A stretch of DNA of 64,000 nt. Source: Falsarthrobacter nasiphocae (GTDB lineage Bacteria > Actinomycetota > Actinomycetes > Actinomycetales > Micrococcaceae). The position numbers were made by a program, and so were the translations under genes. Below, in pieces: positions 43,970 to 52,625 of this stretch. The number at the start of each line of letters is the position of its first letter. Positions within the stretch are counted from its first letter, which is position 1. The DNA lies in contig NZ_JAVDUI010000001.1 in assembly GCF_031456275.1 (NCBI RefSeq), positions 558,001-622,000 on the forward strand. The letters are read 5' to 3'. The notes under the pieces are model-generated. The model was not told where the DNA came from. It did not search any database and saw nothing but the letters and a program-made list of their open reading frames with translations.

Positions 43970-45505
43970 TTGAGCGACGATCCGAAGACGTCACGAGACA
44001 CAACCGCGCAGAATCTGCGTGACGCAGGACGAGCATTGCGCCTTCATTGGCTAGCCATCTGCTTGACGACCCTCTTGGGACTCGCGGCAGCCATGGGCTG
44101 GGCAGCCGTCCAGCCTCGCACCTACACTGCTCACTCCACCGGCCAAGTGACAACTGGCAACAACGACAACCTCGGCCTGGCCCTCGCAGCGGATCAACTC
44201 GCCCGCTCCAAGGCAACCCAGTTCAAGGCCCTCGCCACGTCACCAGCTGTCGCCAAGGCCGCCGTCTCCAAGGCTGGCATCGACCTCAGCCCCGATGCGG
44301 CCCTGGGCCGCGTATCGGTGTCTGTCCCGCTGGACACCGCGCAGCTGGAGATCAGTGCGAAGGGGTCCACGCCGGACGAGGCACGAAAGCTTGCAGACGC
44401 ATGGGTGGCAGCGCTGGGTGATGAAGCTCAGAAAATCGAGAATGGCGGCTCGAAGCCGAAGGCCTCGAGCTCGAGTTCCCCCGAAGGCCAGTCCAGCGTC
44501 ATCCGCGTGGTGAGCATCAGCCAGGCTGCCCTCCCCGGAGCGCCGTCCTCCCCCAACCTCAAGGTAGCGCTGGCTATCGGCCTCCTGGCAGGTCTTCTGG
44601 CCGGGTTCATTTACGCCCTGGTGAAGTCCTACTTTGATCGTCGCATTCGCTCTGCCGCGATCTTCACCAGTGAGTTCGACATCCCTGTGGTCGGCACTAT
44701 CCCTGCATCCAAGGTCGTCGCCGACGGAAAGCGCATTTCCGGCCGCGGGGACACTTCGGTTGATACGGCGGACTTCCGCGTCACCGAGGCCTTCAAAGAG
44801 CTGCGAACCAACGTCCAGTTCATGAACCCGGACAACCCGCCGCGCATCTTCACGGTCACCAGTGCTCTGCCCGGTGACGGAAAGTCCACCGTGGCCGACA
44901 ACATCGCTTTGAGCATCGCTGAGCAGGGTCGCCCCGTCTTCCTCGTCGATGCCGACTTGCGTCGCCCCACGGTAGCCCGGACCTTCAAGATCATCGAGAT
45001 CGCCGGCCTGACCGACGTCATCGTGGGCAAAGCACGTCTTGACGACGTTCTGCAGGAGATCCCGAGTCACCCTTCGCTGCAGATTCTCGGCGCGGGTCCG
45101 ATCCCTCCCAACCCGTCAGAGATCATCGCTTCTGACCGCTTCTCCGCAATCATCTATGAACTCGCAGAACGCGGCACCGTCATCATTGATGCTCCGCCTC
45201 TCCTGCCCGTCACCGACGCAGCCATCCTCGCTGCCCGCTTCGACGGCGCCCTCATCGTGGCACAGGCCGGTCAGACGACCATCGACGCCCTGCAGACTGC
45301 GATTGACAACCTTCGCCGCGTCAACGCGCGCATCCTCGGGGCCGTGCTGAACCGGGTTCCGACCTCCAAGGGCGAGGCCAGCCGCTACAACTACTACGGT
45401 CACCAGTACGACTACTCGGCTGATATCAAGTCGAACAAGCGGAAGGGCAAGCGCGCGGCCGCCTCGTCTCGGCTGACTCGGAACAACTCCTCCAACGAGG
45501 CATGA
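43970..45505 (+). CDS. Polysaccharide chain-length regulator/BY-kinase (Wzz-Wzc fusion)
   Basis: The 511-residue protein has a Wzz-like region with two transmembrane helices (about 28-46 and 199-217), separated by an extracellular helical part. A cytoplasmic bacterial tyrosine kinase domain follows, with Walker A ALPGDGKST (299-307), Walker A' VFLVDADLRRP and Walker B VIIDAPPLLP. A tyrosine cluster (residues 473-482) near the C-terminus is the likely autophosphorylation tail. It regulates polymer length and export. The TTG at 43970 with AAGGAG upstream is my start; a TTG at 43955 is possible. Confidence 0.9.
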   Translation: MSDDPKTSRDTTAQNLRDAGRALRLHWLAICLTTLLGLAAAMGWAAVQPRTYTAHSTGQVTTGNNDNLGLALAADQLARSKATQFKALATSPAVAKAAVSKAGIDLSPDAALGRVSVSVPLDTAQLEISAKGSTPDEARKLADAWVAALGDEAQKIENGGSKPKASSSSSPEGQSSVIRVVSISQAALPGAPSSPNLKVALAIGLLAGLLAGFIYALVKSYFDRRIRSAAIFTSEFDIPVVGTIPASKVVADGKRISGRGDTSVDTADFRVTEAFKELRTNVQFMNPDNPPRIFTVTSALPGDGKSTVADNIALSIAEQGRPVFLVDADLRRPTVARTFKIIEIAGLTDVIVGKARLDDVLQEIPSHPSLQILGAGPIPPNPSEIIASDRFSAIIYELAERGTVIIDAPPLLPVTDAAILAARFDGALIVAQAGQTTIDALQTAIDNLRRVNARILGAVLNRVPTSKGEASRYNYYGHQYDYSADIKSNKRKGKRAAASSRLTRNNSSNEA

Positions 45506-45542
45506 GGCCTACGCGCCTCAGCCCCCGAGGCTGGATGCTTTC

Positions 45543-46496
45543 GTGACGCCCGTAGATCGTTCGCAACCGCCGTTAGCGCCGCACCACGGCGGCGGCCTCG
45601 CATCGGATTTTCCGAGCGCGGCAGCCGTCGAGCTCGGCCAAGCCCTCGTGATGCGGAGTACCGCTCGCTCATACGTCATCAAGGGACCGTTGGCGACGCG
45701 CATGGGTTTGCGAGGCACCCGCCCATCCTCCGATGTGGATCTCCTGGTTCATCCGGATGACCTTGACTCTCTCAGCGGCTATCTGAGGACCCGTGGCTGG
45801 ATACCGCGACCGGAAGACGACGAAGACAATGTGTTTCCGCATCACTCGACGACGTACTTCCACCCCCAATGGCCAATCGACATCGACCTCCACTGGAAGT
45901 TTCCCGGCTTCAGCCTGGAACCTTCAGAAGTGTTTGTGAGGCTGTCGAAACACGAAGAGATTTCCGAGATGGCAGGCCTCCCGGTCCGCCATCTCGATCG
46001 GACCGGTACGGCTCTCATCCAACTCCTCCACGCACTTCGAAGCCCTTGGACCGACGTGGCTCGGGAAGACCTGGCCGTCCTCGCGTCAGTCCTTCACGAG
46101 CACGAGATGAAAGCAATCTGCAGCCTCTCATCGGAATGCGGCAGCCTCGCCCCCCTGCGCCCCTTCGTCCAAGAACATTTTCCGACGATTGCCGCAGACT
46201 TCACCTTTCCGCCTATCGAAGAAGAATGGATCGTTCGCACCACAAACCGCTCCTCGGCTTCGATTCGGCTTGTCAATCTCTATCAGGCCCCGTGGCGCAA
46301 CAAACCGATTCTGGCGTTCAAGGCCCTCTTTCCGACAAGAGAAGGACTTGCCGCAAACAATCTCAGTGCCAGAGAGGCTGACCCCGCGCAGCTCCGGCGC
46401 ATGCGTCGAGCCCGTTTGGTCACCTTCGTCCGCAACCTCCCCGCAGCGATTACGGATGCTCGGCGTACCCTCAAAGGCCTGACGCGACATGACTGA
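45543..46496 (+). CDS. Nucleotidyltransferase family protein (NTP_transf_5 type)
   Basis: The 317-residue protein contains KGPLATRMGLRGTRPSSDVDLLV, in which SSDVD (Asp64, Asp66) is the nucleotidyltransferase metal motif. About 45 residues later comes the second acidic block IDIDLHWKF. These features match the NTP_transf_5 family often paired with HprK-related kinases and PqqD-like proteins. Which molecule it nucleotidylates is unknown. It starts at GTG 45543, 37 bp after the BY-kinase, and overlaps the flippase gene by eight bases. Its place in a polysaccharide operon is unusual. Confidence 0.8.
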   Translation: MTPVDRSQPPLAPHHGGGLASDFPSAAAVELGQALVMRSTARSYVIKGPLATRMGLRGTRPSSDVDLLVHPDDLDSLSGYLRTRGWIPRPEDDEDNVFPHHSTTYFHPQWPIDIDLHWKFPGFSLEPSEVFVRLSKHEEISEMAGLPVRHLDRTGTALIQLLHALRSPWTDVAREDLAVLASVLHEHEMKAICSLSSECGSLAPLRPFVQEHFPTIAADFTFPPIEEEWIVRTTNRSSASIRLVNLYQAPWRNKPILAFKALFPTREGLAANNLSAREADPAQLRRMRRARLVTFVRNLPAAITDARRTLKGLTRHD

Positions 46497-47991
46497 GGGC
46501 TACGTACCGAAGCGGGCCCAAGCACGCGAGGAGAGAGCCGAGTCTCGCCCCGCAGACGCACGGCGACGAGCAACCGTGAAGACCACATTCGCCTCCTCGC
46601 CGTCGCCGCGTCGAGCAGCCGATAGCACCGGCACTGTTAGTCTCGCCGCCAAACCCGAAGATCGAGAGCCCCCATCCGGCGCACCAAGTCTGGCAATGAA
46701 GCTCGCGCAAATGTTCGTGAGCCTCTTGCTGCCCCCGATTGCGGCCCTGGTGTCTGCGCCCCTGCTGGCCCGCGCACTCGGGCAGACGGGGCGTGGAGAG
46801 GTAGCTGCGGCCAACGCTCCAATCCTGTTCACAACAGCCGTACTCACATTCGGTCTTGGCGATGCGGCTACGTATTTCATCGCCCGAAACAAGCACCGGA
46901 GCACGTCGCTCACGTTCCGAGTTCTCGCTGGCTTTACGGCGCTTGGCGCTCTTTCTGCGGTTTTTACCTGGGCCGCAGCCCCTGTCCTGTCCAGAGGTAA
47001 TGCACAACTTGCAGAACTTCTGGTCCTGACAGCAGCCGCCACAGTCCCCACATTCGTGACATTTGGCATCCGCGCCATCGCCTCAGGAATTCAAGCTTTT
47101 GACCTTCTCGCCCGCGAGGCAATGATCACGAGCTCAATCCGCCTCGCGGCCACAATCGCGCTCTTCATCAGTGGCCACCTCTCAGTCCTGTCGGCCACAC
47201 TAGTGTTCCTTCTGTCGCCCGTCGTCGGTGCCATTGCGCTTTTGCCCGTTTTTCGTCGGATCCCAGTCAACTCGGACTTGCCAACCGCGCGCTACACAGA
47301 GCTCTTTGGCTACGGTCACAGAATCTGGCTCGGCGCACTTTCCGGTGTTGTTCTTTCGCGCATCGACCAGCTGCTCATGGTGCCGCTTTCCAGCGAGGCG
47401 GAACTTGGAATCTATGTCGTTGCCGTCGCCATTGGCGAGCTACCGAGCGTCGTGGCCGCAGGTGTCCGCGCCATCACGTTCTCGGCCGACTCTGCTGAAG
47501 CAGAGGGAGCCGCCGCTTCAACCGCTCTCCGTCTCCAAATGATGGCCCGGATGACAGCGACTGCCTCGTTCATCGCCGCAGGCGCAGGCATCGCGCTCAC
47601 ACCTTGGGCCATTCCCGTCTTCTTTGGTGAGGAGTTCCGGCCCGCAATTCTGCCGGCCATCGTTCTCCTCATCGCCACAGCTGCTGGCTCAGCCGGGTCC
47701 GTCGGTGGTGCAGGCCTGTCCGCCCGGGGTCGCCCTGGACTCCGAAGCCTGTCCATGCTCTTCGGCGCTCTAGCCAACCTCCTCGTGTTCTTCCTTCTCG
47801 TTCCACACACTGGCGCCCTGGGCGCAGCCTTGGCTACCCTCGCTGGCTCTTGGGTAGCCGGGACAGCGAATCTCATCGCGCTATCGCGCGTCTTCGGCAT
47901 GCCCGTATCCTCGTTCTACGGAATTCGGCGATCCGACTTGCACGTCATCATCAGCACCATCTCACGACGAAAAGGCAATCATGCAGCTTGA
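46489..47991 (+). CDS. Polysaccharide flippase (Wzx/MOP superfamily)
   Basis: The 500-residue protein begins with a hydrophilic Arg/Ala-rich N-terminus of about 70 residues, then 12-14 predicted helices starting at MKLAQMFVSLLLPPIAALVSAPLLARALG. The segment GRGEVAAANAPILFTTAVLTFGLGDAATYFIARN is a typical MOP helix pair. It would move lipid-linked oligosaccharide units to the outer face. It overlaps the nucleotidyltransferase gene by eight bases and the following gene by eleven, so these genes are tightly coupled. Confidence 0.88.
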   Translation: MTEGYVPKRAQAREERAESRPADARRRATVKTTFASSPSPRRAADSTGTVSLAAKPEDREPPSGAPSLAMKLAQMFVSLLLPPIAALVSAPLLARALGQTGRGEVAAANAPILFTTAVLTFGLGDAATYFIARNKHRSTSLTFRVLAGFTALGALSAVFTWAAAPVLSRGNAQLAELLVLTAAATVPTFVTFGIRAIASGIQAFDLLAREAMITSSIRLAATIALFISGHLSVLSATLVFLLSPVVGAIALLPVFRRIPVNSDLPTARYTELFGYGHRIWLGALSGVVLSRIDQLLMVPLSSEAELGIYVVAVAIGELPSVVAAGVRAITFSADSAEAEGAAASTALRLQMMARMTATASFIAAGAGIALTPWAIPVFFGEEFRPAILPAIVLLIATAAGSAGSVGGAGLSARGRPGLRSLSMLFGALANLLVFFLLVPHTGALGAALATLAGSWVAGTANLIALSRVFGMPVSSFYGIRRSDLHVIISTISRRKGNHAA

Positions 47992-48838
47992 TCCACATTT
48001 TCCCGCACCGCTCAAGCAGATGATCAAAGCCCAGCGCATTTCTTCCGTCTGGGCAAATAACAGGTTTTCGAAGACTCCCGTTACCGGCAGCGCAGATGTA
48101 GATGTCTCTATTACCTCTTACGGGAGCCGACTGGGCATCGTTCCCTATGCCATCGAGTCGCTCGCCATGGGAGCCCTGCGTCCGCGTCGCATGATCCTCT
48201 GGATCAGTGATGACAGCTTCGACCCACAAAGTCTGCCCATGCTCAACCGTCTCGTTGCACGCGGGCTTGAAATTAGGCGAACAGAAGATTTGGGCCCACA
48301 CAAGAAGTGGTATCCCTACGCCGTCGGTGAAGCCGGAGGTGAGCAGCGCGCCCTCGTCGTTGCCGATGACGACATTCTCTACCCCTCAAACTGGCTCGAG
48401 GGCCTCGTCGAAGGCCATACGTCATTGACCAATGTCGTGGTGGGCTACCGGGCGCATGCCATGGAAATCACTGACTCCGGAGATGTCGAACCTTACAGTC
48501 GTTGGGGTGTAGGAAGTCCCGAGGATGAGGCATCACATCGCCTCTTCGTGACCAGTGGCGCCGGAACGGTCATCCCGCCTTCGCTCCTCTCCGAGATGGC
48601 ATCGCATGGCATGAGCTTCATGGAATACACCCCCCGCGCCGACGACATTTGGCTCAATGTTTCAGCCATTCGGGCCAACCTTCCCCGTAAGGTCCTTCCG
48701 AACGACCACATCCGGTGCGTGAGCTTTCCCCGAAGCCAGGCAACCGCTCTGCACCACGACAACGTCACCGGCGGCGGCAATGATCAGCAACTCGCTTCAA
48801 CCTTGACCCAGCAGGATCGCCACACACTGGCTCAGTGA
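47981..48838 (+). CDS. Putative GT-A-type glycosyltransferase
   Basis: The 285-residue protein opens its core with VDVSITSYGSRLGIVPYAIESLAMGALRPRRMILWISDD, and a metal-binding DxD-like motif lies in LVVADDDILYPSNWLEGLV. A later EYTPRADDIWLN and the closing SQATALHHDNVTGGGNDQQ resemble family-2-like or capsule glycosyltransferases that lack a named family. It is the last gene before the IS remnants and overlaps the flippase gene. The donor and acceptor are unknown. Confidence 0.75.
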   Translation: MQLDPHFPAPLKQMIKAQRISSVWANNRFSKTPVTGSADVDVSITSYGSRLGIVPYAIESLAMGALRPRRMILWISDDSFDPQSLPMLNRLVARGLEIRRTEDLGPHKKWYPYAVGEAGGEQRALVVADDDILYPSNWLEGLVEGHTSLTNVVVGYRAHAMEITDSGDVEPYSRWGVGSPEDEASHRLFVTSGAGTVIPPSLLSEMASHGMSFMEYTPRADDIWLNVSAIRANLPRKVLPNDHIRCVSFPRSQATALHHDNVTGGGNDQQLASTLTQQDRHTLAQ

Positions 48839-48933
48839 ATGCCCACCCTGAAGAATGGCCTATCTGACATCCTGGATTAGGACGAGCTTCTATTCGGGAT
48901 ATCAGGGTGGATACTGTCACTTGATGCCATAGT

Positions 48934-50337
48934 GGCTCTTCACAATCGAGGGTGTAGGCGCGGCCTGAACCCGCCGGCCTCGAGCAGTCATCTGGCGATG
49001 TAGTTGGTGAGGTTCCGGAACCCCAGAGCGGAGCCACGCAGGCGCTCAAGGCACCCGTTGATCGCTTCGGTCGGGCCATTGCTCGTGCCCGGACGCTGGG
49101 AGTAGGCCAGGACCTCAGCTGCCCGCTTCTTCAGCGTCCGCCCAAGAGTGATGACCTCGCCCAGGGCTTCAGGGACGCCTGCACTGATGGACTCGATCAC
49201 CTGCCGCATGACCTGCCGGCCTCGAGCACGGTCGGGGTCGCGGTATGCGGTGATCACCCGCTGATAGACACCCCAGGTCACCTCGACCTCGACATGCTCC
49301 TCGGCAGCGAAGAGCGCTTGAAGCCGGGCCTGCTGCTTGCCGGTGAGGAGCCCGGTCCTGGTATGCAGGCTCCTGCGGGCGGTGCAGAGCGGATCGCCCG
49401 CCCGTCCGCGGTGGCCGTGGATCTCTTGCTGAACCCGCCGCCGGCACCGATCCAGCGCGGCCCCGGCCAGCCGGACCACGTGGAAGGGATCCATGACCGT
49501 CACCGCCTCGGGCAGCTCTTCGCTGGCAGCGCTCTTGAAGCCGGTGAATCCGCCCATCGCGACAACCTCCACCGCCTGCCGCCAGGACTGCTCGCGCTCG
49601 GCGAGCCAGGTCTTGAAGGCCTGCTTGGAGCGGCCCTGGACCATGTCCAGCAGGCATGCTGGCCCGGTCCCGTCGCGGATCCCTGTCAGGTCGATGATCA
49701 CGGTCACATACTTGTCCCCGGCCTTGGTGTGGCGCCAGACGTGCTCGTCGACTCCGACCGCGGTGACCGCGTCCAAGCGGGCGGGGTCGTTGATCAACAT
49801 CCGCTTGCCCTCGGCCAGGACCGCGTCGTTAGCGGTGTTCCATGCCACGGCGAGTGCTTCGGTGACCCGCGCGATGCTCACGTGCTGGCACACGACGGCT
49901 TCCAGAGCCCACCGCACCGCGCGGCTCGGCCGCCTGGCTCATGTCCTGCCGCCACACGTGCCTGCACCCGGTACACCGGTAGCGGCGGACCGTGACCTCC
50001 TGGGTGGTTGGGCGCCAGCCCAGGGGTTCGTGCGCCAGCCGCCGTAGGACGGTGTCGCGCAGGGTGCCGTGGCAGCCGCAGCGGCGGCACCACGGATCGG
50101 GGTTTTGGATGCGGCATGCCAGCACCGCATGGTTGGGTTCGAGGCGTTGGCCGGTGGCTTCGAGGCCGAGCTCGTCCAGGCGGCAGAACGTGGTCAGGTC
50201 GGGGCGGGTGAAGGTAGCGTTGGACATGTCGAGGTCTTCTGGATGGGCGGTGTAGGAACTTCCATCTTCAGAGGACCTCGACGCTTACTCCAACCCGGCG
50301 CCCCAGCCGCCGACTACACCCTCAACTGCGAAGAGCC
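48934..50337 (-). mobile_element. ISL3-family insertion sequence, defective
   Basis: Terminal inverted repeats of about 24 bp (GGCTCTTCACAATCGAGGGT plus GTAG at 48934-48957; the complement at 50314-50337 with two substitutions) bound a 1.4-kb element with a single transposase reading toward the left end. The eight flanking bases on each side (GCCATAGT and AGATTACG) do not match, so no target duplication survives. That suggests rearrangement after insertion. The transposase is frameshifted (see next entry). Confidence 0.8.
48940..50227 (-). pseudogene. ISL3-family transposase, frameshifted
   Basis: The N-terminal part (from ATG 50227) has the zinc-ribbon pairs CRRC and CTGC at residues 47-50 and 85-88 and reads to MSQAAEPR. 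Near 49918 the frame changes and the family sequence resumes as RWALEAVVCQH, with the DDE domain following (VGVDEHVWRHTKAG, DPFHVVRLAG, NGPTEAING). A few codons expected between the two parts are missing, so a small out-of-frame deletion is likely. The frame also meets an early stop at 48988, although it continues as LLEAGGFRPRLHPRL to 48940. The enzyme is almost certainly inactive. Confidence 0.85.
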
Positions 50338-50467
50338 AGATTACGAGCTGCTCGCCGACGTTGCGGCACGCGGACGTCTCCGGCAGGCCTGGGGTCTCGT
50401 TGATCTTGTCCATGACGAGGCCGACAGCTCGCACGCGCAGTTCGGCAGGAGAGTTCACTGGTGCCAT
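50338..50467 (-). pseudogene. IS3-family OrfA remnant
   Basis: Starting at 50467 the minus strand reads MAPVNSPAELRVRAVGLVMD, then KINETPGLPETSACRNVGEQL, the N-terminal helix-turn-helix region of IS3-type OrfA. It runs into the terminal repeat of the ISL3 element, where the reading is cut off. The ISL3 element therefore appears to have inserted into this older IS3 element. No OrfB is present in the window. Confidence 0.65.
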
Positions 50468-50519
50468 GAGGACATTCTCCTGTGCAGATCAGGCTCTCTG
50501 CCAAACCCGGGGCGATTCA

Positions 50520-50705
50520 GCTGACGTCCTGGCCTACTTCGAGCGTCCGGGTACGAGCAATGGCCAGACCGAAGCGATCAATGGTCGCCTTGACCATCTG
50601 CGTGGCTCCGCGCTTGGATTCCGCAATCTCACGAACTACATCGCTCGATGTCTGCTCGAGGCAGGCGGGTTCAGGCCGCGCTTACACCCTCAACTGTGAA
50701 GAGCC
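50520..50705 (+). pseudogene. Second ISL3 transposase 3' remnant with terminal repeat
   Basis: The plus strand encodes only the last 59 residues of an ISL3 transposase (ADVLAYFERPGTSNGQTEAI through RFRNLTNYIARCLLEAGGF-type sequence). A terminal repeat follows at 50682-50705, similar to that of the neighbouring element but in opposite orientation. Sequence differences from the first copy show that they are distinct elements. Confidence 0.75.
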
Positions 50706-51230
50706 ATCATCGCGGTTCTGCCGGGCGCCGGCCTTTAAGGCGGCATACTCCTCCGCGCAGGCGAAGCGCCGAACCGCGGAAATACACTCTACTGATGGCG
50801 AAACCCACGCACGTCACGCGCCCATTATCGCCGACACCGGTCGGACAGTATTCCACAGGCCGCGCTGAAGTGCAGTCGACAACAAAAACATCGCCGAGGC
50901 TTCGAGGCTTCACGGATAGCCCCGCCTCTCAGGTCACACACATCGGTGATGCGCCACGGGGTCTCACCATGGAAATCCATCCGGCCCCCGCTGTGGTCCG
51001 ACCACAGCTGCAATGAGTCTTCCAGACTGCCAGTTCGGCCACGAGCGCAAAAGGACCCAGGACAAGCCTCACCATGAGGCTCTCATGACACTGGCAAGCT
51101 GAAGTTCTGGCCCCCCGTTTTGGCGATATTCCGAGACGGAACGCATCATAGCACCCTCGGGCTCCGTACCTCTTGGCCGCTATGCCCAAAGCACTGGCGT
51201 AGCGTCGCGCGTGCCGCGGAGGCCCTTCCC
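50706..51230. other. IS-scarred region without genes
   Basis: About 525 bp between the IS remnant and the polymerase 3' end. No frame has both a start with ribosome site and credible codon use. It is probably decayed mobile or polysaccharide DNA. Confidence 0.55.
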
Positions 51231-52625
51231 TCAGCGCAGGGAGGCTGGTCGTGCTAATGCACTGCTCACCACTTCTCGGTGCGGCTCCTCAACGCCTACT
51301 CCCTGGACATTCCGGGATCCGATGCCGTCTGAAGATTCATCCTGGCGCGCAGGCGTGGATGAGTGACGCTCGTCCGACGCGTGAGCTCGCAGAGAATGGC
51401 CAGCTGGACCCCTGGCGGCGTCCGCTAGACCTAGACCGATACCCATGAATATCCAGGTAGTCACACCATCCAGGCTGTCGGCCATGAAGGATGAGGAGCC
51501 AAAGAACGCTATGACGCCCAGGGCGCTTGTCAGACCCCAAACGCGGGCTCGCGGCGATCCAACGACACATCGGGCGATCGTGACCACTTGAAGCAGAAAC
51601 AGTGCTGCCGCCACCACGAGGCCAAATGCCATGCCCGCCATCAGATACCCGTTCTCCAACGAGGAACTCAACAGACCTGAACCACGGACGTCGCGGTTAC
51701 CGGGGTAGCCCGAAAATAGGAATTCGCGCCAGTGCGCCCGGCCCCACGCAAGAGCGTCGATTCGCTTCTGGTTGGAACCACCGTCACTCGAGAACTTGCG
51801 AATGACCTTCTGACCCTCCTCGGTCTGCAGGCTCCACCCGATGCCGACGAGAACAATCAAACTCATGAGAACAGTCCGCAGCGGGGTGCGGCGGCTGTAG
51901 AAGAACACATAGGCAGTAGCGAGTCCAGCGAGAAGCATTCCGAGGCGACCGTTTGTCCAGGGCAAAGCGATCCAAGCGAGGCCAATGTAGCCAAAACGCA
52001 CCAGGGTAGACCTGATCATCGGCGTCACGCAGATGGTCATGGCAAGAAAAACAGACAACTGAATTCCGTGGCCCGTGGTGCCCAAGGCTCGACTCACATC
52101 ATCACCCTGCCCCCAGAACCACATGCTTCTATATACGAATCCCCAAACGATGGTGAGTCCTGTAAGATTTTGGAAATAAGCAAGAACGATCTCAACGACG
52201 CCAATCACGAGCAGCCAAGCCGCATAAATTCGAGCCCACTTTGGCGTCTGCGCCACAACATGCCGACCAATAACAAATACTGTCAATGGCATGAGGAAGA
52301 AGCTCGCCAGACTCTGCAAGAGACGCGGAAGACCAGACGTTCCCTCATTCAGCGCGTCAATTGAGGCGTAGGCGACAATCACCGCCGCAACCGCCAAGAT
52401 GCCTCGGCTTCTCTGAATAGCCTTGGAGAACCACTGGCGATCGATGATGGCTGCCGCAACCGCGTATCCGGCGACGAGGTAGGCGCCCGGGTGCAGGAAC
52501 GGGGTAAGGACACCTCGAGCCACTCCTGGGATAAGAATGTAAGCCCCAATAGCCAAGAAAACGACTAGCGCCGGCCTGCGTGCAAGAACAGCACCGAATA
52601 ATATCGCGGCAATTGCCCAGATCAT
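51231..52625 (-). CDS. O-antigen ligase/polymerase-like protein (Wzy type)
   Basis: The 464-residue protein has about ten to twelve helices, with a large extracytoplasmic loop (QTEEGQKVIRKFSSDGGSNQKRIDALAWGRAHWREFLFSGYPGNRD) between later helices. This is the Wzy_C/ligase layout, with Arg and His residues in the loop. A C-terminal hydrophilic tail of about 60 residues is likely cytoplasmic. It would polymerise repeat units on the outer face. Its start overlaps the acyltransferase stop by four bases, so it belongs to the minus-strand operon that begins at 59676. Confidence 0.82.
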   Translation of the reverse strand: MIWAIAAILFGAVLARRPALVVFLAIGAYILIPGVARGVLTPFLHPGAYLVAGYAVAAAIIDRQWFSKAIQRSRGILAVAAVIVAYASIDALNEGTSGLPRLLQSLASFFLMPLTVFVIGRHVVAQTPKWARIYAAWLLVIGVVEIVLAYFQNLTGLTIVWGFVYRSMWFWGQGDDVSRALGTTGHGIQLSVFLAMTICVTPMIRSTLVRFGYIGLAWIALPWTNGRLGMLLAGLATAYVFFYSRRTPLRTVLMSLIVLVGIGWSLQTEEGQKVIRKFSSDGGSNQKRIDALAWGRAHWREFLFSGYPGNRDVRGSGLLSSSLENGYLMAGMAFGLVVAAALFLLQVVTIARCVVGSPRARVWGLTSALGVIAFFGSSSFMADSLDGVTTWIFMGIGLGLADAARGPAGHSLRAHASDERHSSTPARQDESSDGIGSRNVQGVGVEEPHREVVSSALARPASLR

